From the NCBI GenBank assembly GCA_039180675.1, contig JBCDDC010000013.1:1-64000 (forward strand): a stretch of 64,000 nucleotides of DNA, given 5' to 3'. Under the pieces are notes generated by a model. The model did not search any database. It had not been told where the DNA came from and worked only from the letters and a program-made list of their open reading frames with translations. This DNA is from Thermohalobaculum sp039180675. Lineage in GTDB: Bacteria; Pseudomonadota; Alphaproteobacteria; Rhodobacterales; Rhodobacteraceae. Made by a program: the position numbers and the translations under genes. Positions within the stretch are counted from its first letter, which is position 1. The number at the start of each line of letters is the position of its first letter. Positions 35,567 through 44,460 of this stretch are shown here, piece by piece.

Positions 35567-35640
35567 GGGGATGCTCCGCTTCTGGGGCGTTCTTGGTCGG
35601 TGCAATCCCTGCTGTCGTCAAGCGCTTTCGGCGCGCGTCG

Positions 35641-37179
35641 TCACTGATCCGATCCGTTCTCCTTGGGCGGTGCTTCCTCCGGCGGATCGCGGCCCTGGTC
35701 GATCCCGAGCTGGATCAGCTCGTAAAGCGTGCCACGCTCCAGCACGCGCTGGCGTTCCCCAGGCAGCTTGGTGCGGAGAGCCGCGATCCGCCCGCTCTCG
35801 ACCCCGCCCGGCGCATGGACGACATGCGCCACGTCGAAGCCGTCGAGCGCCCGCGCCCCGCCGCTGAGCGCTGCCTCCGCATCCGCCACGATCATGGGCT
35901 GCTCGCCCGGCAGACCCAGCGCGATCTGATAGGGCAGGGCATCGGGCGGAGCGCCCGGCGCCCTGTCGATCACGACCACGTCGGCCAGATCACGCATCGC
36001 CGCGATCTTGTCTGCCACCCGCCATTGCGCCTCCCCCCGCTCGGTCGCGGCCGTGATCGCGCCGGTGAGCCCGTGGGCGAGGATCAGTGGGGCGGCGATG
36101 ATCTTGGTCTGCGGGCTGAGCGCCCCGGCGCCCAGCACGATCGCCACCAGCGGCGTGAGCGCGACGAGCACGACCGGCGCAGCATGCAGCCCGGGCAGCG
36201 CCAGATAGAAGCCGAGGGAGGCCGCCGCCGCGAGACCCGCCGCCGCGAACTCGGCCCTCTCGCGTCCGCGCAGCAGCCCGTTCAGACCCGCGATCACGGC
36301 CGCGGCGGCCAGGGCCGCCAGCAGCAGCCGCATCTCCGCCGGTGGCCGCGCCCGCCCGGGCGCGGAGGCGCCCAGAACCTCGGCAAAGCTGTAGGTCCCG
36401 ACCGGGTCGTCTGCGAGGGTCAACGCCAACGGCGCCTGAGCCGCCTGCGACGGGGCCAGCACCGCCGCGAGCGCGACTGTGATCAATGGGAGGCTCGCGC
36501 TCAGCGCGATCGCCCAGGCACGCATACGCTCCCCGGGGTCGAGCCGCAGCAAGCCTGCCAGCAGCAGAACCAGTGCCGCTGGGAGAGCCACCAGCGCCGA
36601 GGCTGCTGCAATTCCGCTGCCGGCGCCCAGCATCAGCGCCCGCCCTGGGCTCAGCCGCCGCCTGCGGATCCCGGCCGAGGCGGCCGAGAGCGCCATCGCC
36701 ACGCCGAGGATCGCAAGCGCTTCTGGTCCCGCGGCGGCGCCTGCCAGTTGCGCCCCGGGCAGAAGCAGCAGCACCCCCATCAGAAAGAGCTGATCGCGCT
36801 GGTGATGCGCGATGCGGCGGAACATCGGCCAGAGCGCTGCCACCGCGAGGCCGAGCGCCAGGGCCGACAGCGCGCGCAGCGGCTGCAGGCCCCCCGGCAG
36901 CCCATCGAGCGCCCAGGCAAGCGCGGTCCAGAGCGGCGCATGCGTGCCCCCCTCGGCCACGGACCAGAGCGCGCCATCGAGCCCGCCACCCGCCTCGGTC
37001 ATCGCCCGCACGGTCGCGGCATCGGTCAACCCCTCGGGCCAGAGCGGCATCGCCTGCCCGGTGACCTGCAACAGGAGCACCACCTCGCGATAGAGGGGTG
37101 GCGCTGCGATCAGTGCATAGGAGAGGAGGGCGACGGCCAGGCCGACCGATCCCATCGCCAGATAGCGGAAAGGGCTCAT
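35641..37179 (-). CDS. Multi-span membrane protein, possible GT-C-like glycosyltransferase
   Basis: 512 residues, with about eleven hydrophobic helices in the first 390 residues and a soluble C-terminal domain of roughly 120. The early segment EGGTHAPLWTALAWALDG resembles the loop-and-helix pattern of ArnT/PMT-like (GT-C) enzymes, but the catalytic Asp is not certain. A long frame also exists on the other strand, but its translation is charged and repetitive and is a shadow. It starts 10 nt after the VOC gene stop and the two are likely an operon. Function not known. Confidence 0.7.
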   Translation of the reverse strand: MSPFRYLAMGSVGLAVALLSYALIAAPPLYREVVLLLQVTGQAMPLWPEGLTDAATVRAMTEAGGGLDGALWSVAEGGTHAPLWTALAWALDGLPGGLQPLRALSALALGLAVAALWPMFRRIAHHQRDQLFLMGVLLLLPGAQLAGAAAGPEALAILGVAMALSAASAGIRRRRLSPGRALMLGAGSGIAAASALVALPAALVLLLAGLLRLDPGERMRAWAIALSASLPLITVALAAVLAPSQAAQAPLALTLADDPVGTYSFAEVLGASAPGRARPPAEMRLLLAALAAAAVIAGLNGLLRGRERAEFAAAGLAAAASLGFYLALPGLHAAPVVLVALTPLVAIVLGAGALSPQTKIIAAPLILAHGLTGAITAATERGEAQWRVADKIAAMRDLADVVVIDRAPGAPPDALPYQIALGLPGEQPMIVADAEAALSGGARALDGFDVAHVVHAPGGVESGRIAALRTKLPGERQRVLERGTLYELIQLGIDQGRDPPEEAPPKENGSDQ

Positions 37180-37189
37180 CGCGCGGGCC

Positions 37190-37582
37190 TCAACCGGCCT
37201 GTTCCGGCCGGGGTACCGAGATCTCGATCAGATTGTCGTCCGGATCGCGCAGGTAGACCGACATGATCGGCCCCGTGGCCCCGGTTCGCGGCACCGGGCC
37301 TTCCTCGATCGCGACCCCGGCCACCTCGATCCTTGCCACGACATCCGCGAGCGGCCGGTCCGCGAGGAAACACAGATCGCCGGAGCCTGGCGTCGGCCGC
37401 ATGGCGCGCGGCGAGAATTCCCGCCCGGCCTCGTGCAGATTGATCTTCTGGCTGCCGAAGGCGAGCGCCCGGCGCCCCTCGCCGAAGACAACCTCCTCCA
37501 TCCCCAGCACCCCGCAATAGAACGCCACCGTCTCCTCGATCGAGGCGACGGTCAGGACGAGATGGTCGAGACTGCGGATCAC
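37190..37582 (-). CDS. VOC family (glyoxalase-like) protein
   Basis: 130 residues with two beta-alpha-beta-beta-beta modules: IRSLDHLVLTVASIEETVAFY at the start and the closing IMSVYLRDPDDNLIEISVPR. The first His (His7) and the last Glu (in NLIEIS) are the usual metal ligands. Members include glyoxalase I, dioxygenases and fosfomycin-resistance-like enzymes; substrate unknown. It is divergent from the MaoC-type hydratase gene and precedes a membrane protein. Confidence 0.85.
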   Translation of the reverse strand: MIRSLDHLVLTVASIEETVAFYCGVLGMEEVVFGEGRRALAFGSQKINLHEAGREFSPRAMRPTPGSGDLCFLADRPLADVVARIEVAGVAIEEGPVPRTGATGPIMSVYLRDPDDNLIEISVPRPEQAG

Positions 37583-37655
37583 GGGATTTCTGCTCTGGAT
37601 CGCCGGGCTTCTTCTGCGCTAACCCTAAAGGCCGAACCCGCACGGGAGCAAGACC

Positions 37656-38474
37656 ATGCCCGCCGACGACCGGCCCCGCCGGAGCGAGAGCCGAACCGAC
37701 GCGATGAGCCCCTGGCCCGCGCAGGCCCTCTGCCGCACGCTGGAGCTTGCGCGCCCCGAACCCGGGTCCGGCGACCCGCTGCCCCCGTTCTGGCATTGGA
37801 TGTACTTCCTCGACGCCCGCCCGCGCAGCGCGCTTGGCCCCGACGGCCACCCGGCGGTGGGCGGGTTCATCCCCGAGGTCGCCCAGCCCCGACGCATGTG
37901 GGCCGGCGGGCGGCTGACGGTGCATGGCGAGTTGCCGCTCGGCCAGCCTGCCACCCGGATCTCGACCGTGACCGATGTGGTCGAGAAGACCGGCCGCGCG
38001 GGCCCGATGACCTTTGTCACCGTTCGCCACGAGGTCTCCGGCGCGAACGGCCTCGCGCTGACCGAGGAGCAGGACATCGTCTACCGCGAGGACCCGGACC
38101 CCAACGCGCCGAAACGCCCGCCGAAAGAAGCCCCGACTGACGAGACCCATGCCCGGGAGTGTTCCTGCGACAGCACGGTCCTGTTCCGCTATTCCGCGCT
38201 CACCTTCAACGGCCACAAGATCCACTACGACCTCGACCACGCGACAAGGGTCGAGGGCTATCCCGGCCTCGTCGTCCACGGCCCGCTACTGGCCACACTC
38301 CTGCTGGAACTCGCCCAAGAAATCGGCACCGTGAGCGAGTTTTCCTACCGCCTGACCGCCCCGGTCTTCGCCGATGAACCCTTCACCGCCTGCGCGCGGG
38401 AGGACGCGGAGGGCCTGAGACTCTGGGCCCGCGGCGCGGACGGGCGGCAACTGATCGAGGCTCAGAGCACATGA
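37656..38474 (+). CDS. HTD2/MaoC-type acyl-CoA hydratase (mesaconyl-C4-CoA hydratase-like)
   Basis: 272 residues. GGAG stands about 8 nt before the ATG at 37656; an ATG at 37704 is an alternative. It has an N-terminal FAS1-like dehydratase hotdog (PPFWHWMYFLD, GGFIPEVAQPRRMWAGG) and a C-terminal hotdog with the hydratase motif LFRYSALTFNGHKIHYDLDHA, including the catalytic Asp/His. This layout is that of mesaconyl-C4-CoA hydratase and related itaconyl-CoA hydratases. No other genes of a C4/C5-CoA pathway are next to it. It overlaps the next gene by 4 nt. Confidence 0.8.
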   Translation: MPADDRPRRSESRTDAMSPWPAQALCRTLELARPEPGSGDPLPPFWHWMYFLDARPRSALGPDGHPAVGGFIPEVAQPRRMWAGGRLTVHGELPLGQPATRISTVTDVVEKTGRAGPMTFVTVRHEVSGANGLALTEEQDIVYREDPDPNAPKRPPKEAPTDETHARECSCDSTVLFRYSALTFNGHKIHYDLDHATRVEGYPGLVVHGPLLATLLLELAQEIGTVSEFSYRLTAPVFADEPFTACAREDAEGLRLWARGADGRQLIEAQST

Positions 38475-38884
38475 AATATCTCCTGCCGCTTCTTCTTCTG
38501 GCCCTACCGACCGGGGCGACCGAACCCGAGGAGATGGCCGATCTCTGTCTCGCCGCGGCGAACACCCCTGACGGCATCCCCCGCTGCATGGCGATGATTG
38601 CGACCGACTGCGCGCCCGGCGCCACCCCGGGCGACGCGATCACGCCCGAGGACGCCCAGTGCCGCAAAGCCCATGCCAGACAGATCAGCCTGGAGGCCGA
38701 GGAAACCCTGATCCGCTCCCTCCCCAACATCCTGCCGCAGGTCTACATGACCATCGAAGAAGCCTGCTCCGCCGCCCAATTCCCCGACGCCCCGATCCAC
38801 GAGATCGAGATGAAAGTCGCCGGCTGCTCCTCGGCCTACTGGCTCGCGGCTTATGGGTTTTTCAAGGAAGAGATTCCGCAATGA
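38471..38884 (+). CDS. Small exported Cys-containing protein
   Basis: 137 residues with signal peptide MKYLLPLLLLALPTGATEP. Six Cys residues are spread through the mature part (LCLAAA, RCMAM, DCAPG, QCRKA, ACSAA, GCSSAYW), suggesting disulfides in the periplasm. The Cys spacing and length resemble the LprI/DUF1311 group to which the protein at 39128 appears to belong, but the likeness is weaker here. Its ATG overlaps the hydratase stop codon. Confidence 0.65.
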   Translation: MKYLLPLLLLALPTGATEPEEMADLCLAAANTPDGIPRCMAMIATDCAPGATPGDAITPEDAQCRKAHARQISLEAEETLIRSLPNILPQVYMTIEEACSAAQFPDAPIHEIEMKVAGCSSAYWLAAYGFFKEEIPQ

Positions 38885-39127
38885 CCAGTGACGGGCAGGA
38901 CGACCTTGGAGGTGCCATGTCAAGGACATCACGGGGTAAATGGACCTCTGAGCGGATGCGCTCCGTCCCAACCTTGCGCCGGGGTGCCAACCCCGGCTCG
39001 CGCCCGTCGCCGATGTCGCTCAGACCAATGGCGCAACATCGACGACCCCCATGGCGGGCGCGAAACGCGCCCACCCGGTCGAGCGCGAGCCTCCCTCAAT
39101 CCGAGGCATTCGAAAGGAGATACCGCA

Positions 39128-39622
39128 ATGTTTAAGGGCCTCATCTCCGCAATCGGATGCTGGATGCTCGCGACGACACTCGCTCACGCGGACCCGCCCA
39201 AGGTGGATTATCCGGCTTTGGTCCAAGCCTGTCTGGAGGAAATCGATGAGAGCGACCTGACCGATTGCGTCAACCGATCAAGGAGGCCATGCGGTGACCG
39301 GGCCTTGTTTTCCTCACGCGCCAACGAACACGGATGCCTGATCGTCTTTTCGAACGTCTGGCGAGGCGCCATGCACACAAACTTCTCAGAAGCCCTAGGA
39401 CGCGCTGCCGAATATGAAGGCAACTGGATAACTGGAAGCACTCATGAAGGAATGGTCTGGGGCCTGATCGACGCCCAGCGCTCGTTCGAGAGCTTCGTCG
39501 AAGCTGATTGCGAGGCAAAAGCGGCTAAGTATGGCGCGGGCACTCTTCGCGGCGACGCCACTTGGATCTGTGAAATGCACCACTTCGCCAACCGTGCCGC
39601 CGAATTGCGGAGTTGGCCCTGA
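39128..39622 (+). CDS. LprI-type (DUF1311-like) exported protein
   Basis: 164 residues from the ATG at 39128, which follows AAGGAGATACCGC; the frame opens at 38888 but that part is not protein-like. A signal peptide (MFKGLISAIGCWMLATTLAHA) is followed by a mature part with six Cys and the C-terminal pattern SFVEADCEAKAAKYGAGTLRGD...CEMHHFANRAAELR, which matches the lysozyme-inhibitor LprI N-terminal/DUF1311 group. Its stop codon overlaps the mccB ATG by one base. A periplasmic role is expected; lysozyme inhibition is only a family guess. Confidence 0.7.
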   Translation: MFKGLISAIGCWMLATTLAHADPPKVDYPALVQACLEEIDESDLTDCVNRSRRPCGDRALFSSRANEHGCLIVFSNVWRGAMHTNFSEALGRAAEYEGNWITGSTHEGMVWGLIDAQRSFESFVEADCEAKAAKYGAGTLRGDATWICEMHHFANRAAELRSWP

Positions 39623-41259
39623 TGTCAATACTCTCAACATCCGCTGCACCTCAGTCCGAGGCCTTCAAGGAAAACGAAGCCGCCATGCGCGTTGCCCTTG
39701 ATCAGGCACGGGCGGCCATCGACTTCGCCCGCGAAGGCGGCGGCGAGAAGGCGCGGGAGCGGCATGTGGCGCGGGGCAAGCTCCTTCCCCGTGACCGCAT
39801 CGAGCGGCTGCTCGACCCGGGGACCGCGTTCCTCGAGATCGGCGCCACCGCCGCCCATGACATGTATGATGGTGCGGCCCCCGGTGCGGGTGTGATCGCG
39901 GGCGTGGGCCAGGTCTCCGGCCGGCTCGCCATGATCCTGGCCAACGACGCCACCGTGAAGGGCGGCACCTACTACCCGATGACGGTCAAGAAGCACCTCC
40001 GCGCGCAGGAGATTGCCGAGGCCTGCCATCTGCCTTGCATCTACCTTGTCGACTCGGGCGGCGCGAACCTGCCGAACCAGGACGAGGTGTTCCCGGATCG
40101 CGACCATTTCGGCCGTATCTTCTTCAACCAGGCGAACATGTCCGCCAAGGGCATCCCGCAGATCGCGGTGGTCATGGGCTCCTGCACCGCGGGTGGCGCC
40201 TATGTGCCCGCGATGTCGGATGAGACGATCATCGTCGAGGGGCAGGGGACGATCTTCCTCGCCGGGCCGCCGCTCCTGAAGATGGCGACGGGCGAGATCG
40301 TCAGCGCCGAGGATCTGGGTGGCGGCGATGTGCACACCCGCCAATCAGGCGTCGCCGACCACCTGGCGCGCGACGATGAACATGCGCTGGCCATTGCCCG
40401 GCGGATCATGGCCAATCTCGGACATGCCGGCGGGTCCCATCCCGAAAGCACTCCCTTTGCACTCCCAAATCGTCCCCTCGGTTCCGGGGAGGATCCGCTC
40501 TATGACCCCGGGGAAATCCTCGGCATCGTCCCGGCCTCGACCCGCATTCCCTATGACATCCGCGAGGTGATCGCGCGGGTGGTCGACGGTTCCCGTCTGG
40601 ACGAGTTCAAGCGGAGATTCTCCGAGACCATCGTGACCGGGTTTGCTGAGATCCACGGCATCCATTGCGGGATCATCGCCAATAACGGCGTGCTCTATTC
40701 TGAAAGCGCTCTTAAGGCCGCGCATTTCATCGAGCTCTGCTCTCAGCGCCGTATCCCTCTGATTTTCCTGCAGAATATCACCGGTTATATGGTCGGCCGG
40801 AAGTACGAGGCCGAAGGGATCGCCAAGCACGGCGCCAAGATGGTGACAGCGGTGGCGACGACCCAGGTGCCCAAGATCACGATGCTGGTGGGCGGCAGCT
40901 ATGGCGCCGGAAACTACGGGATGTGCGGGCGCGCCTACTCGCCGAGGTTCCTCTGGACCTGGCCGAATTCCAGGATCTCCGTGATGGGTGGCGAACAAGC
41001 CGCGGGCGTTCTCGCCACCGTCCGGAGAGAGGGCATCGAGCGGCGCGGTGGAGAGTGGTCAGAGGAGGAAGAAACCCAATTTAAACAACCGGTTATCGAC
41101 CAGTTTGACCATCAGTCCCACGCGCTTTATGCCTCTGCCCGGCTCTGGGATGACGGCATCATCGACCCCCGCAAGACACGCAACGCCCTGGCCCTCAGCC
41201 TCACCGCGAGCCTGCAAACCCCGATCCCGGAGACGCGCTTCGGGGTGTTTCGGATGTAG
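39622..41259 (+). CDS. mccB: Methylcrotonyl-CoA carboxylase, carboxyltransferase subunit
   Basis: 545 residues from the ATG at 39622 (a TTG at 39613 is a poorer choice). Acyl-CoA carboxyltransferase motifs: GGTYYPMTVKKHLRAQEIA, VDSGGANLPNQDEVFPD, GSCTAGGAYVPAMSDE, and GSYGAGNYGMCGRAYSPRF in the C-terminal half. The 3-methylcrotonyl-CoA type is indicated by length, by VDSGGA(N/R)LP and by its pairing with mccA. It carries out the fourth step of leucine degradation. The stop TAG is immediately reused in the AGAGG ribosome-binding site of the following unusual gene. Confidence 0.94.
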   Translation: MSILSTSAAPQSEAFKENEAAMRVALDQARAAIDFAREGGGEKARERHVARGKLLPRDRIERLLDPGTAFLEIGATAAHDMYDGAAPGAGVIAGVGQVSGRLAMILANDATVKGGTYYPMTVKKHLRAQEIAEACHLPCIYLVDSGGANLPNQDEVFPDRDHFGRIFFNQANMSAKGIPQIAVVMGSCTAGGAYVPAMSDETIIVEGQGTIFLAGPPLLKMATGEIVSAEDLGGGDVHTRQSGVADHLARDDEHALAIARRIMANLGHAGGSHPESTPFALPNRPLGSGEDPLYDPGEILGIVPASTRIPYDIREVIARVVDGSRLDEFKRRFSETIVTGFAEIHGIHCGIIANNGVLYSESALKAAHFIELCSQRRIPLIFLQNITGYMVGRKYEAEGIAKHGAKMVTAVATTQVPKITMLVGGSYGAGNYGMCGRAYSPRFLWTWPNSRISVMGGEQAAGVLATVRREGIERRGGEWSEEEETQFKQPVIDQFDHQSHALYASARLWDDGIIDPRKTRNALALSLTASLQTPIPETRFGVFRM

Positions 41260-41269
41260 AGGTATCGAG

Positions 41270-41875
41270 TTGGAATACGACAGCGACGCATACATTGCCT
41301 GCATTCAAGAGATAAAGGACAGGCTTGAAGCCATCGAGACCTTCATCAGTGCCTGCAGCGAAAGAGATTTTGTTGAACGTCAAGAGCTTGAGCTGGCAGC
41401 GTTAAATCTTAGAAAAATTTATGAACTTGCAGTTTTTGCTTCTCTATCGGCGCATCGAAAACGATTGGCCGACGAGTGGAAGAAATATTCTAAAGCATGG
41501 CGGCTCTCTCAAATTGTTAGTCGACTTGAGAGGTGGAACTCGGAGTTTTTGCAGATCTGCATCGAGTTGATCAAAACAGACGATCCTAACGCTGATCGGG
41601 CAATTAAAGTTCGAAGAGACTTGTCTCTTACGTCTGCAGAAATAAAGAAATTACATGGAGGTCATAATGAAATACTTCATGCAATCAACCCATACTCGAA
41701 ACCTATTCATTATCAGGATAAGATTAAGAGTATTGTTTTGGAAAAAAGAAACGTTGAAAGATGGTTATCTAAACATCAGGTTTGCGTAGTTCCTCGACAG
41801 GCATACCTATTGGTCTCGATGTACACTACCAGCGGTCAGGTCGAGTGTGCGCTCGCGGAGCGGCTCCCTAAATGA
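41270..41875 (+). CDS. AT-rich uncharacterised helical protein inserted in the mcc operon
   Basis: The TTG at 41270 has AGAGG (41258-41262, overlapping the mccB stop) 7 nt upstream; the product is 201 residues, and its stop overlaps the mccA ATG (ATGA). Base composition is far lower in G+C than the neighbours (19 G/C in the 60 bases of 41641-41700). The protein is mostly helical and charged, with ALNLRKIYELAVFASLSAH in the first half and LTSAEIKKLHGGHNEILHAINPY in the second, a layout seen in small uncharacterised, HEPN-like proteins of mobile or accessory regions. No catalytic motif is certain. It looks horizontally acquired yet fully coupled into the operon. Confidence 0.75.
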   Translation: MEYDSDAYIACIQEIKDRLEAIETFISACSERDFVERQELELAALNLRKIYELAVFASLSAHRKRLADEWKKYSKAWRLSQIVSRLERWNSEFLQICIELIKTDDPNADRAIKVRRDLSLTSAEIKKLHGGHNEILHAINPYSKPIHYQDKIKSIVLEKRNVERWLSKHQVCVVPRQAYLLVSMYTTSGQVECALAERLPK

Positions 41876-43860
41876 ATGATAGACTTACAAAAATCCTCAT
41901 CGCCAACCGTGGAGAGATCGCCTGCCGGGTGATCCGGACGGCGCGGTCGATTGGGGTTTCGACCGTGGCGGTCTACTCGGAGGCGGATGCGGGGGCGCTG
42001 CATGTCGAGATGGCGGATGAGGCGGTTCTGATCGGTCCGGCACCGGTTTCGGAGAGTTATCTGAAGGCGGACCGGATTGTCGAAGCGGCGCTGGCAACGG
42101 GTGCTCAGGCGATTCATCCGGGGTATGGCTTCCTCAGTGAAAACCCTGAATTCGTTGAGAAAATCGAGGCGGCGGGGCTGACCTTCATCGGGCCGCCAGC
42201 CGATGCGATCCGGGCGATGGGGCTGAAGGACGCCGCGAAGAAGGCGATGGAGGCGGCGGGTGTTCCGGTCGTTCCAGGCTATCACGGGGAGGCGCAGGAT
42301 GTGCCTTTCCTCGCCGAGAAGGCTGGTGAGATCGGCTACCCGGTCCTCATCAAGGCGCGGGCGGGCGGCGGTGGCAAGGGCATGCGCCGGGTCGATGACC
42401 TGGCCGATTTCGCCGATGCCCTGGCCGGAGCGCAGCGGGAGGGTGAGGCGAGTTTCGGCGACCCCCGTGTGCTGATCGAGAAGTACGTCGCCACCCCGCG
42501 CCATATCGAAATCCAGGTCTTCGGCGACAGCCACGGCAACATTGTGCATCTGCATGAGCGGGATTGCTCGCTCCAGCGCCGCCATCAGAAGGTGATCGAG
42601 GAGGCGCCTGCGCCCGGCATGACGCCGGAGATGCGCGCGGCGATGGGGGGTGCTGCCGTCAAGGCCGCGCAAGCGATCGGGTATCAGGGGGCTGGAACGA
42701 TCGAGTTCATCGTCGATGCCTCCGACGGCCTACAGGAAAATGCGTTTTACTTCATGGAGATGAACACACGTCTTCAGGTTGAGCATCCGGTCACCGAGGC
42801 GATCACGGGGCTGGATCTGGTGGAATGGCAGCTTCGCGTTGCGGCGGGGGAGCCGCTGCCTCTGACGCAGGAGGAGATCCCGCTGACCGGCCACGCCTTC
42901 GAGGCGCGGATCTATGCGGAGGACCCGGTGCGGGAGTTTCTGCCCGCGACCGGCACGCTGGAGCATCTGCGCTTTCCGCCCGGCACGCGCGCCGATACCG
43001 GGGTGCGGGCCGGGGACGCGATCACACCGTTCTATGACCCGATGATCGCGAAGCTGATCACCCACGGCCCGACCCGCGAGGTCGCGCTCGGCCAGCTCAG
43101 TGCGGCGCTGCGGGAGACCGAGATTGCAGGGTCTGTGACCAATCTCAGGTTCCTCCAGGCCCTGTCGGCGCATCCCGGTTTCGCTGCGGGAGAGGTCGAT
43201 ACCGGGTTGATTGGGCGGGATTACGAGGCGCTTTTGGCAGCGGATCAGCCGGAACCCTTGGCCCCTGCGATTGCCGCCATGGCGGCGCTGCGGCTGGACG
43301 ATCCGGTTGCGGGCCCGTTCTCCGGCCTCGGTGCCTGGCGTCTTTGGGGGTTAGCCTCGGCGGGCGTGACGCTGGAGCTGAACGGGCAGGCCCGGGTTTT
43401 CGATTTGTCAATCGATGGTGGGTTTGCCGCGGTCCGCGACGCTGAAAACACATGGGAAATCAAACTCTTGAGCGCTGGCGAGACCTGGGTGGTCGAGACG
43501 GCGTCGGGCCGTGTGTCTGCCAAGGCTGTTCGCCACCGGGGCAGGGTCACCACCTTTATCGCAGGCCGCGCCGACACGTTCACGATCGTCGATCCGCTCG
43601 CTGCAGCCGCTGCCTTGGGCGCGAGCGGGGATCAGATCATCGCCCCGATGTCGGGGCTGGTGAAGCTGGTCTCGGGCACCGTCGGCCAGACGGTCGCCGC
43701 CGGTGAGCCGCTGCTGGTGCTCGAGGCGATGAAGATGGAGCACACGCTTACCGCGCCCCGGGATGGCGTGGTCGAGGAAATCCTTGCCGCCACCGGCCAG
43801 CAGGTGGCTGAGGGGGCGGTGCTCGTCACGCTCGCATCCGAAGAGACCGGTGCAGCATGA
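41872..43860 (+). CDS. mccA: Methylcrotonyl-CoA carboxylase, biotin-containing subunit
   Basis: 662 residues. N-terminal biotin carboxylase (ILIANRGEIACRVIRTA, IKARAGGGGKGMRRV, FMEMNTRLQVEHPVTE), then a linker domain and a C-terminal biotinyl domain with the biotin lysine in LEAMKMEHTL. It charges biotin with bicarbonate and hands it to mccB. The ATG overlaps the stop of the AT-rich gene, and the first handful of codons are AT-rich like that gene before the composition returns to normal. The hydroxymethylglutaryl-CoA lyase gene often found next is not present downstream. Confidence 0.95.
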   Translation: MNDRLTKILIANRGEIACRVIRTARSIGVSTVAVYSEADAGALHVEMADEAVLIGPAPVSESYLKADRIVEAALATGAQAIHPGYGFLSENPEFVEKIEAAGLTFIGPPADAIRAMGLKDAAKKAMEAAGVPVVPGYHGEAQDVPFLAEKAGEIGYPVLIKARAGGGGKGMRRVDDLADFADALAGAQREGEASFGDPRVLIEKYVATPRHIEIQVFGDSHGNIVHLHERDCSLQRRHQKVIEEAPAPGMTPEMRAAMGGAAVKAAQAIGYQGAGTIEFIVDASDGLQENAFYFMEMNTRLQVEHPVTEAITGLDLVEWQLRVAAGEPLPLTQEEIPLTGHAFEARIYAEDPVREFLPATGTLEHLRFPPGTRADTGVRAGDAITPFYDPMIAKLITHGPTREVALGQLSAALRETEIAGSVTNLRFLQALSAHPGFAAGEVDTGLIGRDYEALLAADQPEPLAPAIAAMAALRLDDPVAGPFSGLGAWRLWGLASAGVTLELNGQARVFDLSIDGGFAAVRDAENTWEIKLLSAGETWVVETASGRVSAKAVRHRGRVTTFIAGRADTFTIVDPLAAAAALGASGDQIIAPMSGLVKLVSGTVGQTVAAGEPLLVLEAMKMEHTLTAPRDGVVEEILAATGQQVAEGAVLVTLASEETGAA

Positions 43861-44029
43861 TTAATCAATTATGAAGGCTTGAGGCGTAAACTCCTCCTTG
43901 GCCGGCAACGCCATCCTTGGCGGGCCGGTACGCTCCGCCCCTTTGCTGTGTCACGCAGGATCCGGGCGGCAATTCATCAAACTGAGAACCAGACCGCCCC
44001 GGCGATAACCCGGGGCAAGGGGGGCAACA

Positions 44030-44305
44030 ATGAGAATGAAGAATGCAGTGAAGAGGATGGACGTGGTCATCCGTTGGGTAAAGGGCATCCGCGACAGGTG
44101 GATGCTGCTGGCCTTCGTGGTGAGCGTCGCGCTCTGGGTCGAGGATATCGGCCGGGTCTACGTGGCCCTGCCGGAGCTTCTCGAGCAGAGGGCGCAGGCG
44201 ATCGAGGCGCTGGAGCAACGCGTTGGCGTGCTCGAGCATCGGGTGGATCGCGCGCTCTGCCCATGGCCACGCTGCGCCCGCCGTGATGCGGGCTCTGCCA
44301 TCTGA
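44030..44305 (+). CDS. Small membrane-anchored coiled-coil protein
   Basis: 91 residues: basic N-terminus, one hydrophobic helix (WMLLAFVVSVALWV, about 24-37), then a heptad-like stretch (LPELLEQRAQAIEALEQRVGVLEHRV) suggesting a coiled coil. A G-rich ribosome-binding site precedes the ATG; 44036 is an alternative start. A strong terminator follows. No family recognised. Confidence 0.5.
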   Translation: MRMKNAVKRMDVVIRWVKGIRDRWMLLAFVVSVALWVEDIGRVYVALPELLEQRAQAIEALEQRVGVLEHRVDRALCPWPRCARRDAGSAI

Positions 44306-44347
44306 CGAACGCGGGTGGCGCCGGTTGCGTCATCTGAGCCTATGCTT

Positions 44348-44381
44348 CGGCGGGTCGGAGGCTCCGATCCGCCGCTTTTTT
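44348..44381 (+). terminator. Rho-independent terminator
   Basis: A 12-bp GC-rich stem (44348-44359 with 44363-44374, one G-T pair) with a tiny loop is followed by C and six T residues. It ends the transcript of the small coiled-coil gene and separates it from the ABC ATPase gene. Confidence 0.85.
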
Positions 44382-44460
44382 GTGCTGTTGGGCTCAACAC
44401 TTGTGCGCACGCGAACAGTTTGCTTATGTGGGCATCAGTACGGAGATCAGGGGGCTGTCG

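Noticed and set aside
35593..37266. 557-codon open frame on the plus strand opposite the membrane protein and VOC genes
   Set aside because: Its product is almost entirely Arg/Gln/Pro-rich and hydrophilic, with no start signal; the minus-strand frames give sensible membrane and VOC proteins.
38881..39127. A frame from the ATG at 38881 between the two exported Cys-rich proteins
   Set aside because: Its 84-residue product is Arg/Ser/Pro-rich and not protein-like. The segment contains one CCGGGGT/ACCCCGG hairpin and otherwise nothing supportable.
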